23,577 nucleotides of DNA, from the NCBI GenBank assembly GCA_016866415.1, contig VGML01000011.1, positions 1-23,577 of the forward strand, given 5' to 3'. The notes under the pieces were generated by a model. It was not told where the DNA came from, made no database searches, and worked only from the letters and a program-made list of their open reading frames with translations. This DNA is from Bacteroidota bacterium. Lineage in GTDB: Bacteria; Bacteroidota; Bacteroidia; Flavobacteriales_D; Crocinitomicaceae. The position numbers were made by a program, and so were the translations under genes. Of this stretch, positions 15,266 through 23,064 are shown in pieces (positions within the stretch are counted from its first letter, which is position 1; every line of letters begins with the position of its first letter).

Positions 15266-16852
15266 TTATTTAGGTTGAAGTAAATATTCTTTTGGCGCAG
15301 CTGGTGCCGTTTTGGGATTAAAGTCAAATGAAATGATTCTTCCTTCCAATCGTCTGTTTTGTTGGTGTAATTGTTCAAACATGTTCAAATCAGTGTTTTT
15401 AAATGTTTCTATGTATGTCTCCGTTAATGTTATGTATTGATTAGTTGATGGATCAATATATCGCACAGGCTCTGTTTCCCCTTTGCCAATTGGAATCATT
15501 CTTCTGGGGTCTATACCTTGTTTTTCGACTAAATAGGTGTAAACAGCTTTAGCTCTGTTTTCAGATAGTTTCATATTTGATTTTTCATCACCTCGCGAGT
15601 CGGTATGAGAGATTAACTCGATAATCACACCTGGATTTTTATTAAGCAAATCGGCAATTAAATTTAGGGAATCGAAATCTTTCGTGCTTGATAAATTCCA
15701 GGAATCAAATTCGAATCGAACTTCTGGTAAGCGAAAATAAGTTCTTAACTCGGGTTTAGGTTCAACTAGTTCAATTGTTTTGGTTAACCTCTGTCCGGCT
15801 GCATCAGTTATTTCTACCTCGTAAAGCCCTTTTCTAAGCTTAAATTGATCTTCTACGAAACCACCATTTGACCATTTGAATTTGTATGGAGCAGTTCCCG
15901 ATGCGATAGTTAAATCTATTTCTCCATCAGATCCATTGAATTTTGAAATGTCTTTTTTTGCAACATTGACAGATAATGTAGGAACGGGCTTTTCTTCAGC
16001 GAAATAAATATCAGCGTCTTTGGATCCCCGATTGCTTGACCAGAAATATTGATTTTCTTTTCTAAAAAGATAAGCGTCAAAATCTGGAGAGTTGATTACA
16101 TTACCCATATTTTTTGGATTATTCCAATTCATTGAGCCTCCGTTTCGAGTTGAATAAAATAGGTCATAATTGCCAAGACCTTCTAATCCGTTACTTGAAA
16201 AATAGAGTGTGTCCCCATTTTCGGACAAAAAAGGCGAAATTTCATTTTTGGTAGTATTTATAGTCAATCTTTCAGGTTTCGACCACAAACCGGAGGATTT
16301 TTCGGATAGAAATAGATCCAGTCCGCTTCCACTATTTTTCATTTTAGCGGAAATAACGATTATTTTTTGATCCGCCGAAATTGAAAATCCGAAGGAAGAA
16401 CTTTCAAAATCGTTTAAATTTAGTTCCAATGGGTCAGGTTTTTTCCAATTACCATTTTGATCTTGGGTAGAGTAGGCAATCCCTTTTAATTGTTTTGTTT
16501 TCCCACCATAAGAATTCAAAAGGTAGGCAATTTTACCATCATTTGAAAAAGATAGAAGTCCATTGTGCAATTCATTATTAAAGTCAGAAACATTTTCACA
16601 TTGACTCCATTCACCTTTTTCATTTTTTATTGATGTCCAAATATCTTGATCATTAACGCCGCCCTGATTTTCTTGGTCAAATGTTCTTGTGAAAAAGAGT
16701 TCCTTACCACTTGATGACAATATTGGAGCACTTTCTTCTGCTGAGCTATTTATTTTGATTGGTAATCTTTTGGGTTCAGATAAACGATTTAGCTGTCCCC
16801 AATAACTAAAGTTGAAGAATACAATTAAAGAAACGAATGTGTATAATTTCAT
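15266..16852 (-). CDS. PD40-SprB repeat-OmpA envelope protein (module B)
   Basis: A 528-residue protein with a signal peptide (about 1-20, ending FSYWGQ). PD40/WD40-like repeats lie at about 40-285 (PFLSENGDTLYFSSNGLEGL is a clear unit). An SprB-type repeat occupies 294-363 (NGSDGEIDLTIASGTAPYKF ... GLYEVEITDAAGQ). The C-terminal OmpA peptidoglycan-binding domain lies at about 377-513. It keeps D418 in ISHTDSRGD and R433 in LSENRAKAV, the residues expected to hold the diaminopimelate of peptidoglycan, and R500/R501 in NRRLEGR. It contains an insert of about 36 residues before NRR, a form known in Bacteroidota. The gene starts two bases after the PorP stop and its own stop abuts the next ATG. 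It is a close parallel of 20592..22073. Confidence 0.88.
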   Translation of the reverse strand: MKLYTFVSLIVFFNFSYWGQLNRLSEPKRLPIKINSSAEESAPILSSSGKELFFTRTFDQENQGGVNDQDIWTSIKNEKGEWSQCENVSDFNNELHNGLLSFSNDGKIAYLLNSYGGKTKQLKGIAYSTQDQNGNWKKPDPLELNLNDFESSSFGFSISADQKIIVISAKMKNSGSGLDLFLSEKSSGLWSKPERLTINTTKNEISPFLSENGDTLYFSSNGLEGLGNYDLFYSTRNGGSMNWNNPKNMGNVINSPDFDAYLFRKENQYFWSSNRGSKDADIYFAEEKPVPTLSVNVAKKDISKFNGSDGEIDLTIASGTAPYKFKWSNGGFVEDQFKLRKGLYEVEITDAAGQRLTKTIELVEPKPELRTYFRLPEVRFEFDSWNLSSTKDFDSLNLIADLLNKNPGVIIELISHTDSRGDEKSNMKLSENRAKAVYTYLVEKQGIDPRRMIPIGKGETEPVRYIDPSTNQYITLTETYIETFKNTDLNMFEQLHQQNRRLEGRIISFDFNPKTAPAAPKEYLLQPK

Positions 16853-16854
16853 TT

Positions 16855-17844
16855 TTAAAAACGATAGCGCAAGATTAATTCGTGTCCCCCGTTACTCGCA
16901 TATCTCAACTTATTTATTGAAAAATCTACCGAGTAACCTAGTCGAAATTTCTCATTTATATTAAATCCTCCCGTTACCCCGATTGCAGATTTGTGGCGAT
17001 AAATCAAACCACCGAATAAATTTTCGTCAAAATTCGCGACTATGGATAATTCTGTGGAAATTGGTGCTGGACTCATTTTTTTAAGAAGTAGCGTTGTGTT
17101 TACAGACAAAGTCTGTCCAATTGAATGATTGTATCCAGTTGAGAAAAACAAATGTGGTGTAGTTTGAAAATTAACCTGACTTGACCCAATTTCTATTAAA
17201 TCTCCTGTAAGATTGCTAATTGCACCAGCAACATAAAAGCCTTCATAATGAACGGCTCCACCCAAACCTAGATTGAGTCTCACATTATTAGTTCTACTAC
17301 TTATGAATTCGTCATATTCTAAATCTCCACCCTGATAAGACAATGTTGGATCGTTTAAATTTGCCACAATTGCTTTCGAAGGATCGAATGAATTATTTGA
17401 AAAACCGAGCTTAGCACCACCAGAAAGTTTTAGTTTTTTAGTTAATTTATAGTGTATTGCATAAAGTCCATTGAGTTCGAATGTTCCAAATGCACCATAT
17501 TTGTCTATTCCAACGTTAGCACCAAATGCTTGAGTTAGACTTCTTTTGTCCTCTTTTACAATCTCTGGAATTTCTCGACTAATCGGCAAAGATGGGTTGA
17601 TTATTTCTTTTTCTTTTGTTTTCAGTTGTTGAGAATATAGTCCGAAAGCAGTGTGCGGTTCATTACCAAACCCTAACATTTGCCATCGTCCACCCAAGTT
17701 TATTTCTTTATCCTCATTCGTTCCTATAAAAGCTGGGTTTAATAAAGCTTGATTTTGAGCAAATTGAGTAAACTGAGGTAACTGTTGTGCTTTTACCAAC
17801 ATTGATAATCCACAAAAAAATAAAATGATTAGTTTATTTTTCAT
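16855..17844 (-). CDS. PorP/SprF-family type IX secretion outer-membrane protein (module B)
   Basis: A 329-residue protein with a signal peptide ending VKAQ (about residue 19) and the family opening QQLPQFTQFAQNQALLNPAF. Barrel strands follow, including GGAKLGFSNNSFDPSKA, KMSPAPIST and the ending GGHELILRYRF. Its start overlaps the stop of the secreted-protein gene by four bases (ATGA), and its stop is two bases from the OmpA-type gene start, so all three are one operon. It resembles the module A protein at 22085..23062 closely along its whole length (shared SNNSF, MSPAP and GGHEL landmarks). Confidence 0.92.
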   Translation of the reverse strand: MKNKLIILFFCGLSMLVKAQQLPQFTQFAQNQALLNPAFIGTNEDKEINLGGRWQMLGFGNEPHTAFGLYSQQLKTKEKEIINPSLPISREIPEIVKEDKRSLTQAFGANVGIDKYGAFGTFELNGLYAIHYKLTKKLKLSGGAKLGFSNNSFDPSKAIVANLNDPTLSYQGGDLEYDEFISSRTNNVRLNLGLGGAVHYEGFYVAGAISNLTGDLIEIGSSQVNFQTTPHLFFSTGYNHSIGQTLSVNTTLLLKKMSPAPISTELSIVANFDENLFGGLIYRHKSAIGVTGGFNINEKFRLGYSVDFSINKLRYASNGGHELILRYRF

Positions 17845-20495
17845 TTTTTTAGGATTAGGGTTACTATTCCATTTAGCGGTTCAATTGAGTTGTCTTTTGT
17901 TAGTTGGATCACATAATAGTATGTCCCAACTGGCAAAAGCGCTTCTTTGTATTTGCCATCCCAGGGTTTGTTGGCGTAATTTCCTGGTGAAGATTCATAT
18001 ATTGGCTCTCCCCAACGGTTATAAATCCAAACAGTATTTTCGGGATATTGGCTATCAAGTTGATTAATATTCCAAAAGTCGTTGTCTCCATCATTATTTG
18101 GTGTAAATGCGGAAGGAATTATTAAATCACAAGCTTCTAATGTAACGGTAAAGCTTGCCGGGAGACCTTCGCAGCCATCCACTGTATGCGTTGCATAATA
18201 GGTTTGTGTATTTTGATTCGAAGGCAATAATTCAAGGTTTCCTCCTAAAAAATCAGTTAACATAGAATTTCCATACCAACGAATTCCACCACTTATATTT
18301 GTCACTTGAAGCGCTGTTACTGTTGAATTATAGCAGTACAAGGAGTCTCCTTGAATTTCAGGAATTAGTGGTGCATTTGCTGTATCAATTACAATGGTCC
18401 CTGAAATTGTATTTGAACAATATGAATCAGAAATTGAATCTAATTGGTAGGTGCCAGGAAGATTTCCTAAATTGATTTGATAGGAGGATGAAGAAGTAGT
18501 GCTGATGCTGTCATTTATAGTGTAATAGACAGTGAAATTGGGATTACCCGTTGCTGTTAAGACAACTTGATTAAATGATTGACTTTGACAATCGTAATTT
18601 CCAGCTGAAAGTCCCACCGAATTAGGTGCTGTTCTTAGATTAAAATCAAGTGTGTCTGGAACAAAACTCCCGCAAACTTCTGCGGTGTAAGTAATTTGAT
18701 ATACTCCTGAAATTGAGTTTTGAGTACTAATTACACCCGTAATAGGATTGATATTTAAGCCAGTTTGAATTGAATTGTAAAAACCACCAGCGATAAAATT
18801 TGACCCAAGTATAGGATTGACAATGCTGTCGTTGGAACAAGCATAATAAGGATAAGCTACATCATAATCTGGGTCAATATTAGCCATGCTTACTTGAACT
18901 TGTTCTGTACATGAGTTTTGACATCTTAATGAAATATCGTCTACTGCAAAGTCATTTCCAATTCCTTCAAATATCATGTCAACTAAGCAAATTTCAGCAG
19001 TCAAGTTATTCCCTGAATTCCAGACATAACTTACTTGTCCCCAAGTGCAATTTTGAGCAGGAACATATGAATTTCCGAGCGCAACACCATTAATTCGAAC
19101 TTGAATATTTGCAGGATTTGAATTTGTTAAACTTGTTGCCCAATAGGAAAATAAGTAATCTTTATTTGGTTCAACCGCTATTAATTGGCACCAAAACGGA
19201 TCATTTCCAAGATTATAGGTTGAGCCATCTAGTACCATCATTCGACCTGTTCCATCACCTACTGTATGATCAATGCAACTTGTAAAACCCGAATACCAAT
19301 TACTTGGATTTGTTAAAACCCCATATGCTCTTTGCGCACCCGCTGGGTTGGAAGGAGAATAAAATGAATACTCAGTAGAAAATCCTAAATTGCCTTGTTG
19401 AAAATCACTATTAAAAATAAGATTTGCATTATTTACGGCAGAACTAACCTCGTACACAGTGTTAATGGTCGGACTTACTGTAATCGAATTAGATGTAGAC
19501 GGAAATCCAGTTTCTAAAGGATTATTAGAACTCCATGAGTAGGTTCCATTTCCACCCGAAGCGTTGAAAGTAATTTGATTTCCAGGACAAATACTCGTGT
19601 CAGAAGGTGAAATACTGAGATTAGAAACACTTGAAATAACAATATTTTGAACAGAATCAATTGTTCCCGCCGCATCCATCAATCCAATGGTGTATGTACC
19701 GGGTTCTACAAATTGAAAAACCCCTGTGTTATTTGTTATTGGAATTGGCTGGGGTCCTATGATTCTATAAATGTAAGGTTCAACACCTCCTGTTGGGTAG
19801 ATTACAATTAACCCTGAATTTGGATCCGTACAATTTGGCTGTGTCACTGAATATGTAAAGCTGAGGGGAATATTATTTGGGGTCAATTGAATGTCGTCTA
19901 TCGCAAAATCATTCCCAACAGGATTTGTATTGTTGTTGTACATTTCAATATTTACACACGAATTAGTCGCCGTAAATAAATAACGTACTTGTAGCCATCC
20001 AAAATTTGGAATTGGGGCTAGGGTAGTGCCAAAATCAAGGGAAACATTGCTTGCATTATTAAAAGATACGCCAATATCTGCCAATTCCCCATTTCCCGCA
20101 ACGGAATTACTCACAGTTCTTATCCAGTAGGAAAAACAGTAAACTTGACCAACTGTTAAATTACAGATTCCACCACCATTATTTCCTGCCTTCCAAAAGC
20201 GTTGTTGTCCACCCGTATTATTTCCATCTATAACCATCATTTTCCCTATTCCTGAGGTATGGTCTCCAGATGAAAGAAAAAACTGATTATTAATAGTTTG
20301 AGGATTGGTTACAAAAGCATAATTGCCTGCAGATGATGAACCCGAATAGGGAGGAATAAGTTGGTTATAGCCTTGTCCGTCTATCCAAAATCCAACTCCG
20401 GGGGCACCATATTCAAAAGTGCCATTATTAATGAAATTTTGCCCAAAGCTCAAAATAGCGATTGATAAAATTGAAAATAGAAGTAATGCTTTCAA
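17841..20495 (-). CDS. Large secreted surface protein with type B (gliding-motility-associated) T9SS C-terminal domain
   Basis: An 884-residue protein when started at TTG 20495, giving a clean signal peptide (MKALLLFSILSIAILSFGQ). No in-frame ATG occurs for the next ~80 residues. A TTG at 20522 is the alternative but sits inside the promoter -7 box. Domains: a MAM/carbohydrate-binding-like beta-sandwich (about 19-206), an SprB-like segment (213-288, PTGGVEPYIY ... GTYTIGLMDAAG), an Ig-like segment (to ~355), a second copy of the first domain (357-526), Ig-like segments, and the type B sorting domain (about 791-884). That last domain shows IIPSAFTPNNDGDNDFW, VWIYNRWGEPIYE, PWDGKY and LPVGTYYYVI. 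It should be exported by T9SS and displayed at the surface, probably as an adhesin or matrix protein. The ligand is unknown. Confidence 0.88.
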   Translation of the reverse strand: MKALLLFSILSIAILSFGQNFINNGTFEYGAPGVGFWIDGQGYNQLIPPYSGSSSAGNYAFVTNPQTINNQFFLSSGDHTSGIGKMMVIDGNNTGGQQRFWKAGNNGGGICNLTVGQVYCFSYWIRTVSNSVAGNGELADIGVSFNNASNVSLDFGTTLAPIPNFGWLQVRYLFTATNSCVNIEMYNNNTNPVGNDFAIDDIQLTPNNIPLSFTYSVTQPNCTDPNSGLIVIYPTGGVEPYIYRIIGPQPIPITNNTGVFQFVEPGTYTIGLMDAAGTIDSVQNIVISSVSNLSISPSDTSICPGNQITFNASGGNGTYSWSSNNPLETGFPSTSNSITVSPTINTVYEVSSAVNNANLIFNSDFQQGNLGFSTEYSFYSPSNPAGAQRAYGVLTNPSNWYSGFTSCIDHTVGDGTGRMMVLDGSTYNLGNDPFWCQLIAVEPNKDYLFSYWATSLTNSNPANIQVRINGVALGNSYVPAQNCTWGQVSYVWNSGNNLTAEICLVDMIFEGIGNDFAVDDISLRCQNSCTEQVQVSMANIDPDYDVAYPYYACSNDSIVNPILGSNFIAGGFYNSIQTGLNINPITGVISTQNSISGVYQITYTAEVCGSFVPDTLDFNLRTAPNSVGLSAGNYDCQSQSFNQVVLTATGNPNFTVYYTINDSISTTSSSSYQINLGNLPGTYQLDSISDSYCSNTISGTIVIDTANAPLIPEIQGDSLYCYNSTVTALQVTNISGGIRWYGNSMLTDFLGGNLELLPSNQNTQTYYATHTVDGCEGLPASFTVTLEACDLIIPSAFTPNNDGDNDFWNINQLDSQYPENTVWIYNRWGEPIYESSPGNYANKPWDGKYKEALLPVGTYYYVIQLTKDNSIEPLNGIVTLILKK
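18918..19427 (-). repeat. Second copy of the internal beta-sandwich domain in the module B surface protein
   Basis: Residues about 357-526. Shares with the first copy the order N-x-x-F, GTGRMMVLDG (first copy GIGKMMVIDG), FW, FSYW and GNDFAVDDISL (first copy GNDFAIDDIQL). Copies are diverged in between, so this is protein-level duplication. Confidence 0.7.
19878..20441 (-). repeat. First copy of the internal beta-sandwich domain in the module B surface protein
   Basis: Residues about 19-206 of the surface protein, directly after the signal peptide. Landmarks are INNGTFEYG, GIGKMMVIDGN, QRFW, YCFSYWIR and VGNDFAIDDIQLTP. The pattern recalls MAM or family-CBM-like domains used in glycan or protein binding; the binding partner is not evident. 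Confidence 0.7.
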
Positions 20496-20519
20496 ACTCC
20501 TTTTTAGTTTATTGAAATT

Positions 20520-20548
20520 CAAAATTAGAAAAAAAGGAGGTGTTTCAA
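20520..20548 (-). promoter_or_regulatory. Bacteroidota-type promoter of module B operon
   Basis: Read on the minus strand, TTG (20548-20546) is followed by 18 bases and TAATTTTG (20527-20520), the -33/-7 consensus with the same spacing as the paaA promoter. Transcription would start near 20513-20516. That favours TTG 20495, not TTG 20522, as the translation start of the surface protein, with a leader of about 20 bases. Confidence 0.65.
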
Positions 20549-20581
20549 TGAGGTTGAATCAAAAGCTTTTCTTCAACTCAT
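20548..20581 (-). terminator. Hairpin between modules A and B, possible terminator
   Basis: On the minus strand ATGAGTTGAA and TTCAACCTCAT form a stem with one bulged base around the palindromic AAAAGCTTTT. It starts ten bases after the module A OmpA gene stop. A seven-T run follows only after about 12 bases, so termination efficiency is uncertain. The hairpin ends on the -33 element of the module B promoter. Confidence 0.45.
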
Positions 20582-20591
20582 GGTTAAAAAC

Positions 20592-22073
20592 TTAATTTGG
20601 CGCTACTTGAATGGTCGTCCGTCTGTTTTTGGTGAACTGATCTTCTGTACAATTATCACATTTGATGTCTGGCTCTCGTTCACCTCGGAAGTCACCAGAA
20701 ATGTTTTTTCTAGAAATTCCTTTTTCTATAAGATAACCAATTGTCCGTTCCATTCTTCTCTTTGATAACCAAATGTTATACGTGTCAGATTCCCTGCGGT
20801 CACAGTGCGAGATAATAGTTAACTTGGTATTTGGATAATCTTTCATCTTTACAATAAAAGCATCTAAATCCTTGTAGTTTTGTTTATTTAAGTAACTGGA
20901 ATTTAAGTCAAAATAAATGACACCTTGTGGTAAGGTAATTTCAGGTTTGATTTCTTGAACAATTACAGGTCCAGGTTCATTAATTGGAACAGAGACAGTA
21001 ACTTTTTGTCCAACTGCGTCCGTTACGACAACTTCATAGGTTCCTTTAGGAACATTTTGAGGATCTTCGTCTTTACTTCCATTTGACCATTGATAACTAT
21101 ACGGAGCCACACCACCTTTTGGAGTCAAATCAATTTTCCCATCCGTACCTTGGTAAATTGTTACGTCTGTACCTTCGGCAGAGGCAAATAATGGGGGAGG
21201 AGGAGGTAGAAAAGTAGTGTAATAAATGTCGCTTCGTTGAGCTTCTCTATTACTTGACCAATATAGAAAGCGATCACTCATTGTAAAATAAGCATCGAAT
21301 TTTGGCGAATTTATTTTACTACCGAGATTTACCGGTTTTGACCAATCTTCCCAAGATTTGCCAACCCTTGTGCTATAAAATATATCAGCACCTCCTTCAC
21401 CTCCGAATCCATTGCTCGCAAAGAAAAGTGTATCACTATTTTCTGATAAAAAAGGCGAGATTTCAAATCCAGAAGAGTTAATAGCTTCACCCATCGATTT
21501 AGGAATTGTCCATTTACCATCTACGAGCTCACTGTAATAAAGGTCTTCTTCTCCTTTGGTATTTGGTCCCGAATATGAAATTATAATTACGTTCTCCTCT
21601 TTATTGATATGAAATCCGTAGAATTGACCCTCAATGTCTAATTCCGGGATCTTAATTTCTTTCGGTTTCGACCAATTATTTCCTTTTTTAACAGAATAAC
21701 AGATTCCTTTTTTAAGGTCTTTCTTTCCGCCGTATGCATTTAACAAGTATATTTTACTTTCATCTGAGCTAAAACCAACGATACAATTATTGAATTTATT
21801 ATTTATTTTTTTAACGCTTTCTCCTCTGGAATAGGTTAACTCCCCCTCTTTCTCACTAACCCAAATATTTTGATCATTGGGACCATATTTAGAATCTTCG
21901 TCAAAAGTTCTAATAAAATATAGCGCTCCGTCAGACTTTAGGAAAATAGGGAAATTTTCTTCTGCAGAAGTATTTACACTACCTCCAAGTCTCTTTGCGT
22001 CTTCAATTCTTTCAAATTGAGCTATTACTTGAAATGTAGAAAGAAAAAAGAACACATTAATTAAGTTTTTCAT
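20592..22073 (-). CDS. PD40-SprB repeat-OmpA envelope protein (module A)
   Basis: A 493-residue protein. Signal peptide about 1-19 (ending FQVIAQ); PD40-like repeats about 38-285 (PFLSENSDTLFFASNGFGGE); a Pro stretch (PPPPP); an SprB-type repeat at about 302-367 (YQGTDGKIDLTPKGGVAPYS ... GTYEVVVTDAVGQ); and an OmpA domain at about 383-491. In the OmpA domain the usual HTD reads HCD (C424-D425) followed by RRESD; R440 (LSKRRMERT) and NRRTTIQV are kept. The C-terminal part has a CDNC pair (C472, C475). The gene starts 11 bases after the PorP stop. It mirrors the module B protein domain by domain, for example NTSAEENFPIF with NSSAEESAPIL, and is clearly its paralogue. Confidence 0.88.
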   Translation of the reverse strand: MKNLINVFFFLSTFQVIAQFERIEDAKRLGGSVNTSAEENFPIFLKSDGALYFIRTFDEDSKYGPNDQNIWVSEKEGELTYSRGESVKKINNKFNNCIVGFSSDESKIYLLNAYGGKKDLKKGICYSVKKGNNWSKPKEIKIPELDIEGQFYGFHINKEENVIIISYSGPNTKGEEDLYYSELVDGKWTIPKSMGEAINSSGFEISPFLSENSDTLFFASNGFGGEGGADIFYSTRVGKSWEDWSKPVNLGSKINSPKFDAYFTMSDRFLYWSSNREAQRSDIYYTTFLPPPPPLFASAEGTDVTIYQGTDGKIDLTPKGGVAPYSYQWSNGSKDEDPQNVPKGTYEVVVTDAVGQKVTVSVPINEPGPVIVQEIKPEITLPQGVIYFDLNSSYLNKQNYKDLDAFIVKMKDYPNTKLTIISHCDRRESDTYNIWLSKRRMERTIGYLIEKGISRKNISGDFRGEREPDIKCDNCTEDQFTKNRRTTIQVAPN

Positions 22074-22084
22074 GGGTTGTTTTA

Positions 22085-23062
22085 TTAACGTCCGAGCATA
22101 ATTCCTAATGTGAGCTCGTGGCCACCTGAAGAATAATTATTAAATTTTGATATGGAAAAATCATATGAATATCCAAGTTTAAACTTGTTAGAAAGATTCA
22201 TTCCGACAAGTCCAATTAACGCATCCGTATGACGATAACCTATACCGAACCAAAGCATTTTATTGTAATCAGCGATCACATTGAAATCTATCGAAACGGG
22301 AGCAGGAGACATATATTTTGCCATAAAACTTGGCGTTATTGCTAATGATTCATTGATAGGAATAGTATATCCACCCATAAGATTAAAATGCATTTGGGGA
22401 TTAAAATTAGCAGATGCGGTTCCAAACTCAACGAGACCTCTTGTTAATTGATCGCCTGCAATTCCCAAATAAAAGCGTTTACCATAAAGATATAATCCGG
22501 AATGTAAATCCATTATATTCTTATTTGCATTATTTGCAGAAAAAGTAGCATAGGTGTTATCGTATGGTAAAGTCGGATTTATTAAACTCAAAACCTGTGC
22601 TTTATTAGAATTAAATGAGTTGTTGGATATACCCGCTTTTAATCCAAAGGCGAGATTGATTTTTTTAGTCATAGGCAGGTGTATGGCGTAAGTTCCAGAA
22701 AATGAAAACTTAGTAAATGCGCCATATTGATCAGCGACTAATTGACCGCCAACTGTATGTTTTAATTTTCCTGTTTTGATTTCAGGGTGTTGTATGGGCC
22801 CATTAGACGTTCTAATCCCGGGATTGTAAGCTACCGACTTAAATTTTAAGGGAACAGAAAAGGCCAAATAAGATGCCCGAGGAGCATCGGCAACTCCGAC
22901 CCATTGCCATCTACCACTAACAGTGACATCAATAAAATCATAGACGCCTACGGCGGCAGGGTTCGCCATAAATTGATTTCTTGAAAATTGTGAATATTGA
23001 GGAATCTGCTGTGCTTGCACATTTACTACCCAAATACACGTAAATAAAATTAATAATCTCAT
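22085..23062 (-). CDS. PorP/SprF-family type IX secretion outer-membrane protein (module A)
   Basis: A 325-residue protein with a signal peptide ending VQAQ (about residue 18) and the family opening QQIPQYSQFSRNQFMANPAA. Later landmarks include LKAGISNNSFNSNKAQ, KYMSPAPVSID and the terminal GGHELTLGIMLGR. It is the second gene of a three-gene unit: its start lies two bases from the stop of a type B sorting-domain protein, and it precedes the PD40-SprB-OmpA gene. In Flavobacterium johnsoniae, SprF is needed to secrete the type B adhesin SprB, so this protein probably serves the adhesin encoded just upstream. Confidence 0.92.
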   Translation of the reverse strand: MRLLILFTCIWVVNVQAQQIPQYSQFSRNQFMANPAAVGVYDFIDVTVSGRWQWVGVADAPRASYLAFSVPLKFKSVAYNPGIRTSNGPIQHPEIKTGKLKHTVGGQLVADQYGAFTKFSFSGTYAIHLPMTKKINLAFGLKAGISNNSFNSNKAQVLSLINPTLPYDNTYATFSANNANKNIMDLHSGLYLYGKRFYLGIAGDQLTRGLVEFGTASANFNPQMHFNLMGGYTIPINESLAITPSFMAKYMSPAPVSIDFNVIADYNKMLWFGIGYRHTDALIGLVGMNLSNKFKLGYSYDFSISKFNNYSSGGHELTLGIMLGR

Positions 23063-23064
23063 TA

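Noticed and set aside
20548..20595. A 15-codon plus-strand ORF (ATG at 20548) preceded by a strong Shine-Dalgarno-like GGAGGTG.
   Set aside because: The GGAGG is the complement of the spacer in the minus-strand promoter, the ORF lies within the hairpin, and Bacteroidota seldom rely on Shine-Dalgarno sites. It is too short to support as a gene.
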